Notes: generated by a model from the letters alone, not told the origin. 64,000 bases of DNA from Actinomyces timonensis DSM 23838 (GCF_000295095.1 NZ_JH806633.1:859797-923796), one strand, 5' to 3'. Counted from the first letter of the stretch, positions 8,490-17,405 are shown. Translations and numbers: made by a program.

Positions 8490-10553
8490 TCAGCGCAGGA
8501 AGGCGTAGGGGCTGCAGAAGCACAGGCGGACCGCGTGCTCGGCGAAGGCGATCAGGTTCTTGTCGGTGACGGTCCACGTGGCCGCGGAGCCGGAGACGGG
8601 CAGGCCGGCGAGCACCTCGGCGACGCCGGACAGCTCGGCGTCGGTCCAGGCGTAGCCGGTGAGGTGCCAGCTGATGCGCCGCGCTGTCTCCAGCGCGGGC
8701 TGGCCGGCGGAGATGGACAGCGCGGTGGGCCAGTCGGTCCCACCCGATTCCTTCTTATCGCCGTCGACGGCGTTCTGGGCGCCGTTCCACATCGCCATGG
8801 TGGTCCCGGCCGACATCCAGTACTCGGCGGTGTCCGGGTAGCCGTCCACGGTCCCGTACATCCGCGGCTCGTGGCCGGCCTCCTTGATGAGCCAGCCGTA
8901 GGAGCCCAGGTTGAAGTAATCGCCCGCGTTGACGTCGCCGTGCGCGACAGCGACCTGCGCGTGCGCGGCGCGGGCGATCGTCATGTAGAACTCCGTGGGG
9001 CGGCGCCACTTCTTGCCCACCGAGGCGGCGAAGTCGGGGTGGGTGAGGGCGGCCTTGACGGCCGCGGCGATGGATGTGTCGTTGTCCAGGTAGGCCTTGG
9101 CGATCGCCTCGACGGCGGCGTCGGAGGGCTCGTCGGCGATGTAGCGGCGGCCGATCCTCTTGGCCAGCCTGAGGGCGGTGGGCCTGAGGTGGCACAGGTG
9201 CTCGACGTAGCGCTTGAGCATGTCCTGGCCGGATGAGGCATCAGCGTTGGCGTCGGAGAAGCCCAGGACGTCGACGCTGCCGACGGCGTGGTCCTCCGGC
9301 CGGTAGACGTAGCCCATGGTGGACCAGTCGTTGCCATTGCCCGTCAGGATGCGGGTGGAGACCTTGACGTCATCCTCCGAGTAGGAGTCGCGCCCCACGG
9401 TGTAGAGCTCCAGGAGCTCGCGCCCCAGGTTCTCGTTGGGGTTGTCCTTGGTGGAGGCGGTGTTGTCCAGCTCGCGCAGGAGGGCGGCGCTGGTCACCGC
9501 GGCGTAGAGGAAGTCCGCGTAGCGGCCGAGGGCGTGCTTGCGCAGGAGGACGTCGAACTCCGTGATGAAGGGCTCGCCCTTGCCGTGGATCGGGACGTAG
9601 ACGTGGTCGGCCATGAGTTCGACGACGGACTCGGCCAGGACCCTGTTGCCGAAGCGCATGCGGGTGAGGGCCGCGTTGATGACCGAGGGCGAGGCCTTGG
9701 CGGAGTGGTCGCCGGTAACCTGCTTGATCTCAAGGGCGGAGAGCTGCGACCAGCCGTAATGGCGGGACACCAGGCTCTCGGCGTAGGTGTCGTCGATGCT
9801 CTCGGGGGCGAGCTGCTTATCGATCCAGGCCGTGGCGCCCATCGACTCGATATCGGCGGCGATCTCGGCTGTGGCCGCGATGGAGGCGCGCCTGGCCAGG
9901 TGCCATGCCGAGGAGGTGCGCAGCTGGAGCCCGGGGGCGAGCTCGGAGGCGGCCTCCAGGTCCGCTGTTCCCGGGGCCTTGCGGTAGACGTCCAGGGCGT
10001 CGGTTGTAGCAGTTTCCGGGGCGCTCCCGCTGCCCGAGGAGGCGGGGGCCTCACCGCTGTTGGCGCCGCTCGCGGCGCCTTGGCCCGAGCCGCCAGCGCC
10101 TCCCTGATCAGCGGCGGCCTGACCGGCGTCGCCGGAGGTGCCCGAGCCGTCGGCTTGCGCGCCATTCGCGCCGTTGGCCCCACCGGCGCCGTCCGCGCCG
10201 TTGGCGCCACTCGCACCGCCGCCCACGGCCGACGGGTCTGGGCTGGTGTCGCCGGCGTCGCCCTCGTTGCCCCCGGCCACGGTCCGCTTGAGGGAGTCCG
10301 GCAGGGACAGGGGGCCGCCCTCTCCCGGAGCGGGCCCGCCCGTGGGCGTTGAGGAGGTCTCTCCCCCCGTGCCGCTGTCCCACAGCCATGCGCCGAGCCC
10401 ACCGGCGGCGCCAACAGCCGCCGTGCTCAGCGCTGCGAGCGCGGCGCGCCGCGATCCGAGAAGACTGGCAGTGCTGCCTCCCGCGTGGCGGGGGCCGACA
10501 GGAGCGAGGCCATCGCTCATTGGATTCTCGCCCGGGCTTTCGGCTCGTGGCAC
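8490..10553 (-). CDS. DUF1800 family protein with Gly/Ala/Asn-rich linker
   Basis: A 687-residue protein. Residues about 34-60 hold a twin-arginine hydrophobic segment (GSRRAALAALSTAAVGAAG), then follows about 130 residues of low-complexity Gly/Ala/Asn/Asp sequence with GANGADGAGGANGANGA, and then the DUF1800 domain (LARRASIAATAEIA, DHVYVPIHG, NENLGRELLELYTVG, LRLAKRIGRRYIADEPSD, RRPTEFYMTIAR). The GTG at 10553 is preferred because AGGAGG lies 6 nt upstream; an ATG 11 codons later has only a weak site. It is the first gene of a pair with the DUF1501 gene. Function unknown; export is inferred. Confidence 0.83.
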   Translation of the reverse strand: MPRAESPGENPMSDGLAPVGPRHAGGSTASLLGSRRAALAALSTAAVGAAGGLGAWLWDSGTGGETSSTPTGGPAPGEGGPLSLPDSLKRTVAGGNEGDAGDTSPDPSAVGGGASGANGADGAGGANGANGAQADGSGTSGDAGQAAADQGGAGGSGQGAASGANSGEAPASSGSGSAPETATTDALDVYRKAPGTADLEAASELAPGLQLRTSSAWHLARRASIAATAEIAADIESMGATAWIDKQLAPESIDDTYAESLVSRHYGWSQLSALEIKQVTGDHSAKASPSVINAALTRMRFGNRVLAESVVELMADHVYVPIHGKGEPFITEFDVLLRKHALGRYADFLYAAVTSAALLRELDNTASTKDNPNENLGRELLELYTVGRDSYSEDDVKVSTRILTGNGNDWSTMGYVYRPEDHAVGSVDVLGFSDANADASSGQDMLKRYVEHLCHLRPTALRLAKRIGRRYIADEPSDAAVEAIAKAYLDNDTSIAAAVKAALTHPDFAASVGKKWRRPTEFYMTIARAAHAQVAVAHGDVNAGDYFNLGSYGWLIKEAGHEPRMYGTVDGYPDTAEYWMSAGTTMAMWNGAQNAVDGDKKESGGTDWPTALSISAGQPALETARRISWHLTGYAWTDAELSGVAEVLAGLPVSGSAATWTVTDKNLIAFAEHAVRLCFCSPYAFLR

Positions 10554-10684
10554 GAGTTTCCTCCTGTGTTGTCGTGGGCAGGTGCGCGGTGGAGACCCTC
10601 TTCCCTCTCCACCGTGCGAGCACCGCTGGGTCGTGCTCCCCATGCTAGACCACCCCCACTAGGCCTTTGATCAGGGAGTTTTCA

Positions 10685-10697
10685 GGTTCCATGAACC
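10685..10697. promoter_or_regulatory. Palindrome upstream of the DUF1800-DUF1501 operon
   Basis: GGTTC and GAACC form perfect 5-bp arms around CAT, about 130 bases upstream of the DUF1800 GTG, in the most AT-rich part of the region. It could be an operator; no regulator is evident nearby. Confidence 0.3.
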
Positions 10698-10918
10698 AAA
10701 CCACCAGGTAGGACGTGGTGTCGCGCACGCCCTGGCGCCCTCACCTGCGCTCCTGCGCTCCGGCGAACCTGGGAGCCCGTCCGCGCAGCGGGGGATCACT
10801 CACAGTGATGTGAACCGCGCGTCCTTCGCTCTCATGGTCTGGCCTGGCCTCATAAGATTCTCTGTTGGCCGCGCCACTGCTGGCCGGGGTCGATGGCCCG
10901 GTCGGCAGCCTCGACGGG

Positions 10919-10975
10919 TGCGCGGAGCACCGGCGGCTGCGCTGAGCACTGCTGGTTGCGCGGAGCACCTTCGGC
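10919..10975. repeat. Tandem array of three 19-bp units
   Basis: Unit TGCGCGGAGCACCGGCGGC starts at 10919; variant copies start exactly 19 bp apart at 10938 and 10957. The core TGCGC(G/T)GAGCAC(C/T) is kept in all three while the last six bases drift. A fourth partial match (TGCGT) begins at 10976. Because 19 is not a multiple of three, the array is not a coding repeat. Confidence 0.7.
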
Positions 10976-11110
10976 TGCGTCCCCACCGCACCCCACGGCG
11001 CTGGAGGCGACCACCGGTGCAGGAGGCACCCCGCGGCGGACTCCAGGCGCTGGCCGACGACGCAGCGTCGCCAGCGACGCCCACGCCGCGCTCCGTCCGG
11101 ACTGTCTGTA

Positions 11111-11170
11111 CGCGGGTTCGGGCGACACGACGCGGGTTCGGGGATCATGCCGGGGGTTCGGGGCACAGGA
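11111..11170. repeat. Tandem array of three 20-bp units with core GGGTTCGGG
   Basis: Copies start at 11111, 11131 and 11151. The first half CG(C/G)GGGTTCGGG is kept and the second half varies (CGACACGA, GATCATGC, GCACAGGA). Exact 20-bp spacing puts each core on the same DNA face, as expected for protein-binding sites, but no function is known. Confidence 0.75.
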
Positions 11171-11180
11171 CGGGGTCGCT

Positions 11181-11240
11181 ACCCCCGTCCAGTGGGGGAA
11201 GACCCCGTCCAGAGGGGCGAACCCCCGTCCAGAGGACCAC
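11181..11240. repeat. Second tandem array of three 20-bp units with core CCCCGTCCAG
   Basis: Copies start at 11181, 11201 and 11221, beginning (A/G)(A/C)CCCCGTCCAG and mostly followed by GGGG. It starts exactly in 20-bp register with the preceding array, with one 10-bp half-step between them. Within each unit CCCC and GGGG can pair, so each could form a small hairpin. Confidence 0.75.
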
Positions 11241-11322
11241 GACGGCCACCTATCGGAGGAGGCCTCTCCTGTCTCCTGGGCTCACTCATGGGCTCACACG
11301 GGTGACACCCCGCCCCCGCACT

Positions 11323-11427
11323 CGCGGACGCGGGGCGGGGTTGCGGACGTGCGCCAGGGTTGCGGACGTTCCCCCGGGGCGCGTCGGCAACCCCGGGGCA
11401 CGTCCACACCCCTCAGGCACGTCCACA
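11323..11427. repeat. Array of 19-bp units: three direct and two inverted copies
   Basis: Direct copies start at 11323, 11342 and 11361; the second is TGCGGACGTGCGCCAGGGT. After a 10-bp gap two inverted copies at 11390-11408 and 11409-11427 read, on the minus strand, TGTGGACGTGCCCCGGGGT and a close variant. The inverted halves could fold into a large cruciform or an RNA stem. Confidence 0.7.
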
Positions 11428-11532
11428 ACGAGACGAGTCCCTCGCGCAGGTTCGGCGACCTATCGGAGCCTCGGCCGCCGGCGGATGAGGAACGAGAAGA
11501 GCCCCGACCCATCCGGGCCGGGGCTCCATCTG

Positions 11533-11604
<72 letters not shown>

Positions 11605-11695
11605 AAGGCGCTGAGCGCGGATAGAACTCTAGCAACCTCCGGCCGGGGCGTCGAATCGCGCCACGCCCGGAATCGCGCGCCAAAACGAGGAAAAG

Positions 11696-12301
11696 TCAGC
11701 GTGTGTCCAGACCCACACTGTCCCGGGCCGAGCGCAGGAGGGCCTCGACCTCGGCGCGGTCCTCCTCGGTGGCGGCGCTCCCCGGTTCCGGGGAGGCGAC
11801 GGCGTAGAGGGCCCCGCCCGCGTCCCGCCGGATGGCGATCCTCGCCTGGGCGCCGCTGGGAAGGGCCCTGCTGACGAGGTGGACGAGCGAGGCCTCCACG
11901 CGCTGGCGCAGCGCCCGCGCGAAAGCATCGACGGCGACGGGACGCGCGCCGCCATCCTGCTCGATCTGCTCTGGGACCACGAGGGTCAGGCCCTGCTCGG
12001 GGCCGCCGGAGAAAGCGAGGGTGAAGGCGCGGCCCTCCGCGTCCCAGGAGCCCTTGTCGACGCGGTCCCAGGGGTGGTCGGCCGTCAAAGCGCTGGCCGA
12101 GACGATGCGCAGCCCATCCGCCATGGCGACGGCCCAGGACTCCCCCGCCTCATCGATCGGCACAGCCCCCAGCACCTTGCCCACGGGAAGATGGGTCCGG
12201 CACGGCGCGGGCAGGCTGGCGAGCCCGGGGCGCCCACGGCGCCAGCGCCGCCCCTCCGCCACATCGCGCCCACGGGACCGGGGCCAGCGCGCCGGGCTCA
12301 T
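11696..12301 (-). CDS. Uncharacterised protein coupled to dnaG
   Basis: A 201-residue soluble protein with no recognised catalytic motif. It contains a segment of the form HPWDRVDKGSWDAEGRAFTL followed later by ALRQRVEASLVHLVSRAL, a pattern I associate with a conserved actinobacterial family of unknown function often near dnaG or tRNA-Asn; that recollection is not verified here. Its ATG overlaps the dnaG stop (ATGA), so translation is coupled to primase. The first 35 residues are Arg-rich and poorly conserved, so the start could be internal. Confidence 0.65.
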   Translation of the reverse strand: MSPARWPRSRGRDVAEGRRWRRGRPGLASLPAPCRTHLPVGKVLGAVPIDEAGESWAVAMADGLRIVSASALTADHPWDRVDKGSWDAEGRAFTLAFSGGPEQGLTLVVPEQIEQDGGARPVAVDAFARALRQRVEASLVHLVSRALPSGAQARIAIRRDAGGALYAVASPEPGSAATEEDRAEVEALLRSARDSVGLDTR

Positions 12302-14292
12302 GCGCGCTGCCCGATCCGCAGGCGGCGGCGCTCCAGCCCCGTGATCTCCTCGAAGAGCTCCCGGTAGCCCTCGTCCTCCGGGCTCATGCGCCGGTGGCGG
12401 GCCCGCAGCTCGGCCAAGCGACGGTTGACGTCGAGGCGCACCTGGGCTGCGAGGACGCCCTCGGCGTAGCGGCGCACGGAGTCGGCGTCGGGCTCGGCGT
12501 CCTTGCCGCGCGGCGCCGGGAGGGGCAGCGCGGCGACGACGAGCTCGGTGATGGCCGAGTCGACCGAGGGGATGGCCCCGCCGCGCACGAGATCGATCCA
12601 GTGGCGGATAGCCCGGGACTGGGCCTCGCGCGCCTCCATGCCTGCCGCGCTGGCCCGCTCGACGAGGCCGGGCACCGCGCTGCTCCCGCCGGCGGCCTGC
12701 ACAGCCTCGAAGACGGCGCGGTGGATGGGCAGGGTGAAGGAGGACGGGGCGATGTCATCCGCGCCAGCCCGCTCGGCGACGAGCGGCATCTGCAGGATGA
12801 CCTCCAGCGCCTGGCGCTCCAGGGCGACAACGGGGTCGTCCGCCGGGGGCAGCCCCGGGCGAGCCGCGGAGGCCGGCTCCCCGGCGTCGTCCGGGGGCGG
12901 CTCCTGGAGGTGGCGGGCGCGGCCCTCGTAAGCACGCACCGCGGCGCGCGCCTCGTCATTGGGCATGCCGACCCAGCCTGCCAAGCGCCGCGTGTACTCG
13001 CGGCGCAGCGCCCGGTCGCGGATCCCGGCGACCACTGGCGCGGCGGCCCGCAGCCCGGCGACGCGCCCCTCGGCGGTGTCCAGGTTGACGCTGCCCAGAC
13101 AGGTACGGATGACGAACTCGAACAGGGGGATGCGCCGGGCCAGCAGGCTCGGGATCGCCTCATCGCCCTCAGCCATGCGCAGATCGCAGGGGTCGTAGCC
13201 GTGGGGGTCGACGGCCACGAAGGTCTGGGCCGCGAAGTGCTGGTCCTCAGCGTAGGCGCGCATCGCGGCCTTCTGGCCGGCCGCGTCCCCGTCGAAGGTG
13301 AAGACGACCTCCCCGCCGCGCGCGCGGTTGCCGGAGATGACGCCCGCCGAGGGGTCGGCGATGTCTCCCAGGAGGCGGCGCACGATCCGCACGTGCTCGC
13401 TGCCGAAGGCGGTGCCGCAGGTGGCCACGGCCGTGGGAACGCCGGACAGGTGGGCGGCCATGACGTCCGTGTACCCCTCGACGACGACGATCGAGTGCTC
13501 GCGGGCGATGTCCCGCTTGGCCAGGTCGAGGCCGTAGAGGACCTGGGCCTTGTGGTAGATCGGCGTCTCCGGGGTGTTGAGGTACTTGGGGCCGGAGTCC
13601 TCATCGGACAGGCGGCGGGCGCCGAAGCCGAGCGTGGCGCCGGTGACGTCGCGGATGGGCCAGATGAGGCGGTCGCGGAAGCGGTCGTAGACACGGCGGC
13701 CGTCCTGGCCGCCCTGGGAGCACAGACCGGAGGAGACGAGCTCGGCCTCGGTGTACCCGGCGTCGCGCAGGCGGCGGGCGAGGTTGTCCCACCCGGCGGG
13801 GGCGTAGCCGACGCCGAAGCGCTCGGCGGCGAGGCGGTCGAAGCCCCGCGAGGTCAGGAAGTCCCTCCCATGCTGGGCGGCGGGGGTGGCGAGCTGCTCG
13901 ATGAACCAGGCCTCGGCGAGGCGGTTGGCGTCCAGGAGGCGCTGGCGGGTGCCGGGCTCGACGCCGCGGTGGACCTGCCCGCCACCGTCCTCGTAGCGCA
14001 GTTGGACGCCGACCCTGCCCGCGAGGTACTCGACGGCCTCGGCGAACGGCAGGTGGTTGATCCTCTGGACGAAGGAGATGACGTCCCCGCCCTCGCCGCA
14101 GCCGAAGCAGTGGTACATGCCCACCTGCGGGCGGACGTGGAAGGAGGGGGTGCGCTCATCGTGGAAGGGGCACAGGCCCTTGAGCGAGCCGACGCCGGCG
14201 GGCTTGAGGGTGACGTGCTCGGCGACGACCTCGTCGATCCGGGCGCGCTCGCGCACCGCGTCGATGTCCTCGCGCTTGATCAGTCCCGCCAT
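12298..14292 (-). CDS. dnaG: DNA primase
   Basis: Synthesises RNA primers at the replication fork. The 664-residue protein begins with the CHC2 zinc-binding module ([16 protein letters not shown] with [11 protein letters not shown]), followed by the TOPRIM core ([12 protein letters not shown], then [16 protein letters not shown]) and a C-terminal helicase-binding region. A -10-like TAGGAT (14299-14304) sits 6 nt before the ATG with no Shine-Dalgarno site, so it appears leaderless. It heads a short minus-strand unit with the uncharacterised gene downstream. Confidence 0.96.
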   Translation of the reverse strand: MAGLIKREDIDAVRERARIDEVVAEHVTLKPAGVGSLKGLCPFHDERTPSFHVRPQVGMYHCFGCGEGGDVISFVQRINHLPFAEAVEYLAGRVGVQLRYEDGGGQVHRGVEPGTRQRLLDANRLAEAWFIEQLATPAAQHGRDFLTSRGFDRLAAERFGVGYAPAGWDNLARRLRDAGYTEAELVSSGLCSQGGQDGRRVYDRFRDRLIWPIRDVTGATLGFGARRLSDEDSGPKYLNTPETPIYHKAQVLYGLDLAKRDIAREHSIVVVEGYTDVMAAHLSGVPTAVATCGTAFGSEHVRIVRRLLGDIADPSAGVISGNRARGGEVVFTFDGDAAGQKAAMRAYAEDQHFAAQTFVAVDPHGYDPCDLRMAEGDEAIPSLLARRIPLFEFVIRTCLGSVNLDTAEGRVAGLRAAAPVVAGIRDRALRREYTRRLAGWVGMPNDEARAAVRAYEGRARHLQEPPPDDAGEPASAARPGLPPADDPVVALERQALEVILQMPLVAERAGADDIAPSSFTLPIHRAVFEAVQAAGGSSAVPGLVERASAAGMEAREAQSRAIRHWIDLVRGGAIPSVDSAITELVVAALPLPAPRGKDAEPDADSVRRYAEGVLAAQVRLDVNRRLAELRARHRRMSPEDEGYRELFEEITGLERRRLRIGQRA

Positions 14293-14420
14293 GGCGCCAT
14301 CCTACGGCCGGGCTGTGACAGGAATGGCCAGCGCTTGACCAGGCCGCTGGGAGGGCGGGAGGAGGGGCGCGCGACCGGCCGCCGCTCCCGTGCCGCCCGC
14401 GCGCTCACAGCCCCTGGCGC

Positions 14421-15749
14421 TCACAGCCCGTCGGGGATCTCGGAGAGCATCCCGCAGATGCGGGCGTGCCAGGCGCGGGCGGAGGTGTCGGTCAGGGAGG
14501 CGATCTGGTCGACGACCGCCCGGGTGCGCCCGGCGTCGTCGTCCGCCTCGCGCCAGAGCTCGGCGAAGATCGGGTCCAGATGGGTATCCCCCGACTCCAG
14601 GAGGGCGTCGGCGAGGTCGAAGATCTCGGTGCGCTGGATGAGGTAGACGCGCTCGTGCTCCCTGGGGGCCATGACGTAGCGGACGGCGGCCCCCTTGAGA
14701 ACGAGGATCTCTGCCGCGGTGTCCGCCGGGATGACGAGGTCGGCGGCGTGGCGGGTCAGGGGGCCATCGCCGGCAACCCGCCTGGTCGCGGTGGCCACGG
14801 CGCCGACGAAGCGCCCGATGAGCTGGCTGGTGAGGTTCTTCAGGGCCGCGGCGTCGGCGATGCCGTGGTCGTAGGACTCGATCCAATAGGGGGTGCTGGC
14901 CAGGCGCTCCCATGCGGCGCCGAGCTCGTCGGCGCTGAAGACGGGGCCGTACCATGCCCGCGTTGCCCCGATGATCCCGTCGATCTCACCGGGACGGTCC
15001 AGGGCGCCCGGGTCCATGCGCCCCAGTGCCACGGCGTCCTCGACGTCGTGGACGGAGTAGCCGATGTCGTCCGAGAGGTCCATGATCTGGGCCTCGATGC
15101 AGCGCCGCCCGGCGGGCGCCCCGGTGCGCATCCACTCGAAGACCTCCCGGTCGGGGGCGTAGACCGAGTACTTCCGGGAGCTCTTCCCCTCCGGCCCCCC
15201 GGGCCCCTCCCCCTTGGCCCAGGGGTACTTGGCGACGGCGTCGAGACTGGCGCGGGTGAGGTTGACCCCCAGGCTGCGCCCGGAGGCATCGATGGTCTTG
15301 GGCTCCAGGCGGGTCAGGATGCGGAAGGTCTGGGCGTTGCCCTCGAACCCTCCGATGGAGCGGGCGATCTCGTCGAGGGCCTTCTCCCCGTTGTGGCCGT
15401 ACGGGGGGTGGCCCAGATCGTGCGAGAGGCAGGCGGCGTCGACGACGTCGGGATCGCAGCCGAGCTCCTTGCCGAGCGCCCGGCCCACCTGCGCGACCTC
15501 GAGGGAGTGGGTGAGGCGGGTGCGCACGAAGTCATCGGAGGCGGGGCCGAGCACCTGCGTCTTGGCCCCCAGGCGGCGCAGGGCGGAGGAGTGCAGTACG
15601 CGGGCGCGGTCCCTCTCGAAGGGTGTGCGCTGGGGGTTCTTGGCCCGCTCGGGCGAGAAGCGCTCGGCGTCGGCCTGGCTGTATCCCTCCGGGCCCACGG
15701 GCTCGATGGCGCCTGTATCACTGGCATCGCTGTGGTGTGGCGGGGTCAC
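14421..15749 (-). CDS. dgt: Deoxyguanosinetriphosphate triphosphohydrolase
   Basis: An HD-domain enzyme that splits dNTPs into nucleoside and triphosphate. Metal ligands are visible as RLTHSLEV and LSHDLGHPPYGHNGE, then DLSDDIGYSVHDVEDA. The GTG at 15749 gives 442 residues, the usual length; the open frame extends further upstream but that extra sequence is proline/alanine-rich and lacks family similarity. TACCTT (15756-15761) lies 6 nt before the GTG, consistent with a leaderless mRNA. In actinobacteria dgt commonly neighbours dnaG, as here. Confidence 0.9.
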   Translation of the reverse strand: MTPPHHSDASDTGAIEPVGPEGYSQADAERFSPERAKNPQRTPFERDRARVLHSSALRRLGAKTQVLGPASDDFVRTRLTHSLEVAQVGRALGKELGCDPDVVDAACLSHDLGHPPYGHNGEKALDEIARSIGGFEGNAQTFRILTRLEPKTIDASGRSLGVNLTRASLDAVAKYPWAKGEGPGGPEGKSSRKYSVYAPDREVFEWMRTGAPAGRRCIEAQIMDLSDDIGYSVHDVEDAVALGRMDPGALDRPGEIDGIIGATRAWYGPVFSADELGAAWERLASTPYWIESYDHGIADAAALKNLTSQLIGRFVGAVATATRRVAGDGPLTRHAADLVIPADTAAEILVLKGAAVRYVMAPREHERVYLIQRTEIFDLADALLESGDTHLDPIFAELWREADDDAGRTRAVVDQIASLTDTSARAWHARICGMLSEIPDGL

Positions 15750-16020
15750 GCGCCCAAGGTAGCGCACCCTCGGCGCCGGGGGCGCGGGGCGCGGCGGGAA
15801 GGGCAGGATGACGACGGAGCTCTGGAGTGGCGGAGGCCCTGCTCCCGGCAGGTGAGGGATCAGGAAGGAATGCGCTCCTGAGACGGCCTGCGCGGAGCGC
15901 GTGGCATTGGTATGGTCAGGGGCACCCGAGCCGCCCCCGATCCCCGACGGGTCCTCTTTATCCTTGGCGCGCTGCCGGGTCGACGCCGCGCTCGCGCTCG
16001 GCGGAAGGGAGCCGGCTGTC

Positions 16021-17247
16021 ATGACGACGACAACCCTGGTCCATCGTCCTTCGAGCGGCGATTGCGACTGGTGGAGGGGCGCTCAGATCTATGAGATCAA
16101 CGCCCCGGTGATCGGCGAGGTCGATCACGGCAGGGCGCTGGGCCTGATCGACCATGTCCAGTCCCTCGGCTTCGACGGCATCCTCGTGCGCCCCAGCCTC
16201 TTCGGCCAGGCCGACCCCGGACTGGCCGACCTCCGCCGTTTCTCCGAGGCCGCCCACAGTCTCGGCCTGCGGGTGATCGCGCGTCTCACGGGGGCCATGG
16301 GGCCGGTGACCGGACTGCACGCGCACGACGACAACCCCCTGACAACCGGTCAGGAGGCCCTGGGCCCCGGGCTCCTGGAGCGCGCGGAGGGCTTCGTCGA
16401 CGCCGGCGTCGACGGGATCGACCTGGGAGCGATCATCCCGCCGGAGGCGAGCCAGACCACCGATCTCGACCTACTGAGTCGGACCTGCGCGGAGCTGCTC
16501 ATGCTTGTCAGCTCGGCCACCCCCGATGGCATCCTCGGCGCCGACGTCACCGCTGAGTACGGGGACAGCCTGCACCACCACCTGCAGAGGGACTGGTTCC
16601 ACCACCTGCGCAATGACAGGCTCTTCCTGACCCGGTGGAACGCCGACTCGATCGCCCGGCACCTGACCGCCTCCCTGGAGGAGTACGAGCGCTTCGGCGC
16701 CCCGCCCGCCTGGCGAGTCATGCCCCCGTACCGCTACCGCCCCGAGCTCGAGCCGAGCGATGATCGGCGCTGGTTCGTCACGGACCGCGCCACGCGCCTG
16801 CGCCGCGGGACCGCGCTTCAGACGCTCATGCTGGCCCTCCCGGGCGCGATCTACCTCCGCCAGGGGGACGAGGTCGGGATCCTCGACGAGGATAAGGACG
16901 AGAGCCCCCTGGCGCTCGTGGAGGAGGTCAACCGTCTCGCGGGCGAGCAGGGCAGCCTGTTCGGCTCCCCGGTGGCGACGGTCCGCCACGCCTCCCACCT
17001 GCGGCGAGAGCGGAAGCTCCCCTGCGCCCCCATGGCCTTCGTCTCCGGGATGGACTGGTGCCCCGATGAGGCCCTGACGATCCTGGTGCGGGACGTTCTT
17101 GTCCTGGCCAACACCACCGACGCCCCGATCAGCCTCCCGGAGCACACGGAGGTGCTCCTTGCCTCACATGAGCTCGCCCATGCCGATGGGCACCTCATCG
17201 TGCCGCCCACCACCACGGTGTGGTGCGTGGCCGACACCGTCGCCTGA
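16021..17247 (+). CDS. GH13 (alpha-amylase/alpha-glucosidase) family protein, probably catalytically inactive
   Basis: The 408-residue protein follows the GH13 fold: WWRGAQIYEINAPVIGEVDHG at the start aligns with the usual WWRxxVIYQIYPRSF, and TALQTLMLALPGAIYLRQGDEVGI matches the conserved region before the C-terminal domain. Region I (DxVxNH) is missing. The position of the acid/base Glu appears as LGADV, and the NHD of region IV is replaced by PPYRYRP. Only a possible nucleophile Asp (DGIDLG) remains. GGAAGGGAG precedes the ATG. Immediately upstream of a maltose-type transporter, so it may be a sugar-binding or regulatory relative; that is inference. Confidence 0.75.
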   Translation: MTTTTLVHRPSSGDCDWWRGAQIYEINAPVIGEVDHGRALGLIDHVQSLGFDGILVRPSLFGQADPGLADLRRFSEAAHSLGLRVIARLTGAMGPVTGLHAHDDNPLTTGQEALGPGLLERAEGFVDAGVDGIDLGAIIPPEASQTTDLDLLSRTCAELLMLVSSATPDGILGADVTAEYGDSLHHHLQRDWFHHLRNDRLFLTRWNADSIARHLTASLEEYERFGAPPAWRVMPPYRYRPELEPSDDRRWFVTDRATRLRRGTALQTLMLALPGAIYLRQGDEVGILDEDKDESPLALVEEVNRLAGEQGSLFGSPVATVRHASHLRRERKLPCAPMAFVSGMDWCPDEALTILVRDVLVLANTTDAPISLPEHTEVLLASHELAHADGHLIVPPTTTVWCVADTVA

Positions 17248-17326
17248 GCGGAGCGCGACTCCCACCACCGCGCACCGCCCCGACTTGAGGAAACCTGCAA
17301 ACCTCCCGCGTCCACGATCAATGTCA

Positions 17327-17364
17327 TTGCGCCTGACTTGCACCTTCGTTACATTTTTGCGCAA
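17327..17364 (+). promoter_or_regulatory. Promoter and candidate operator of the sugar transporter operon
   Basis: -35 TTGCGC (17327-17332), 17-bp spacer and -10 TACATT (17350-17355) lead the binding-protein gene. A TTGCGCAA palindrome (17357-17364) overlaps the expected transcription start, a plausible site for the LacI-family repressor encoded downstream at 21501. A second CTTGC half-site lies in the spacer at 17337-17341. Confidence 0.6.
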
Positions 17365-17405
17365 GGGGTTTCATCGCCCTTCACAGATTCGAAGGAGAAT
17401 CACAG

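Larger units (their letters stand above)
10554..11532. other. Gene-free, repeat-rich intergenic region upstream of DUF1800 and downstream of tRNA-Asn
   Basis: About 980 bases with no convincing gene. Several open frames cross it on both strands, but they overlap each other, have no recognisable domain and read through 19- and 20-bp repeats whose period does not keep the 19-bp arrays in frame. The DUF1800 promoter should lie at its left end; a GGTTC-CAT-GAACC palindrome at 10685-10697 is a candidate operator. The rest holds the tandem arrays listed separately (10919-10975, 11111-11170, 11181-11240, 11323-11427). Confidence 0.6.

Noticed and set aside
11111-11240. Possible CRISPR array
   Set aside because: Units are 20 bp head to tail with no unique spacers of constant length and no cas genes in the window.
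12394-14646. A 750-codon open frame on the plus strand
   Set aside because: Antisense to dnaG, with repeated Gly/Asp/Glu/Val composition typical of shadow frames.
14421-16022. Longer dgt product with a 90-residue N-terminal extension
   Set aside because: The extension is low-complexity and the GTG at 15749 has a leaderless-type -10 and gives the normal family length.
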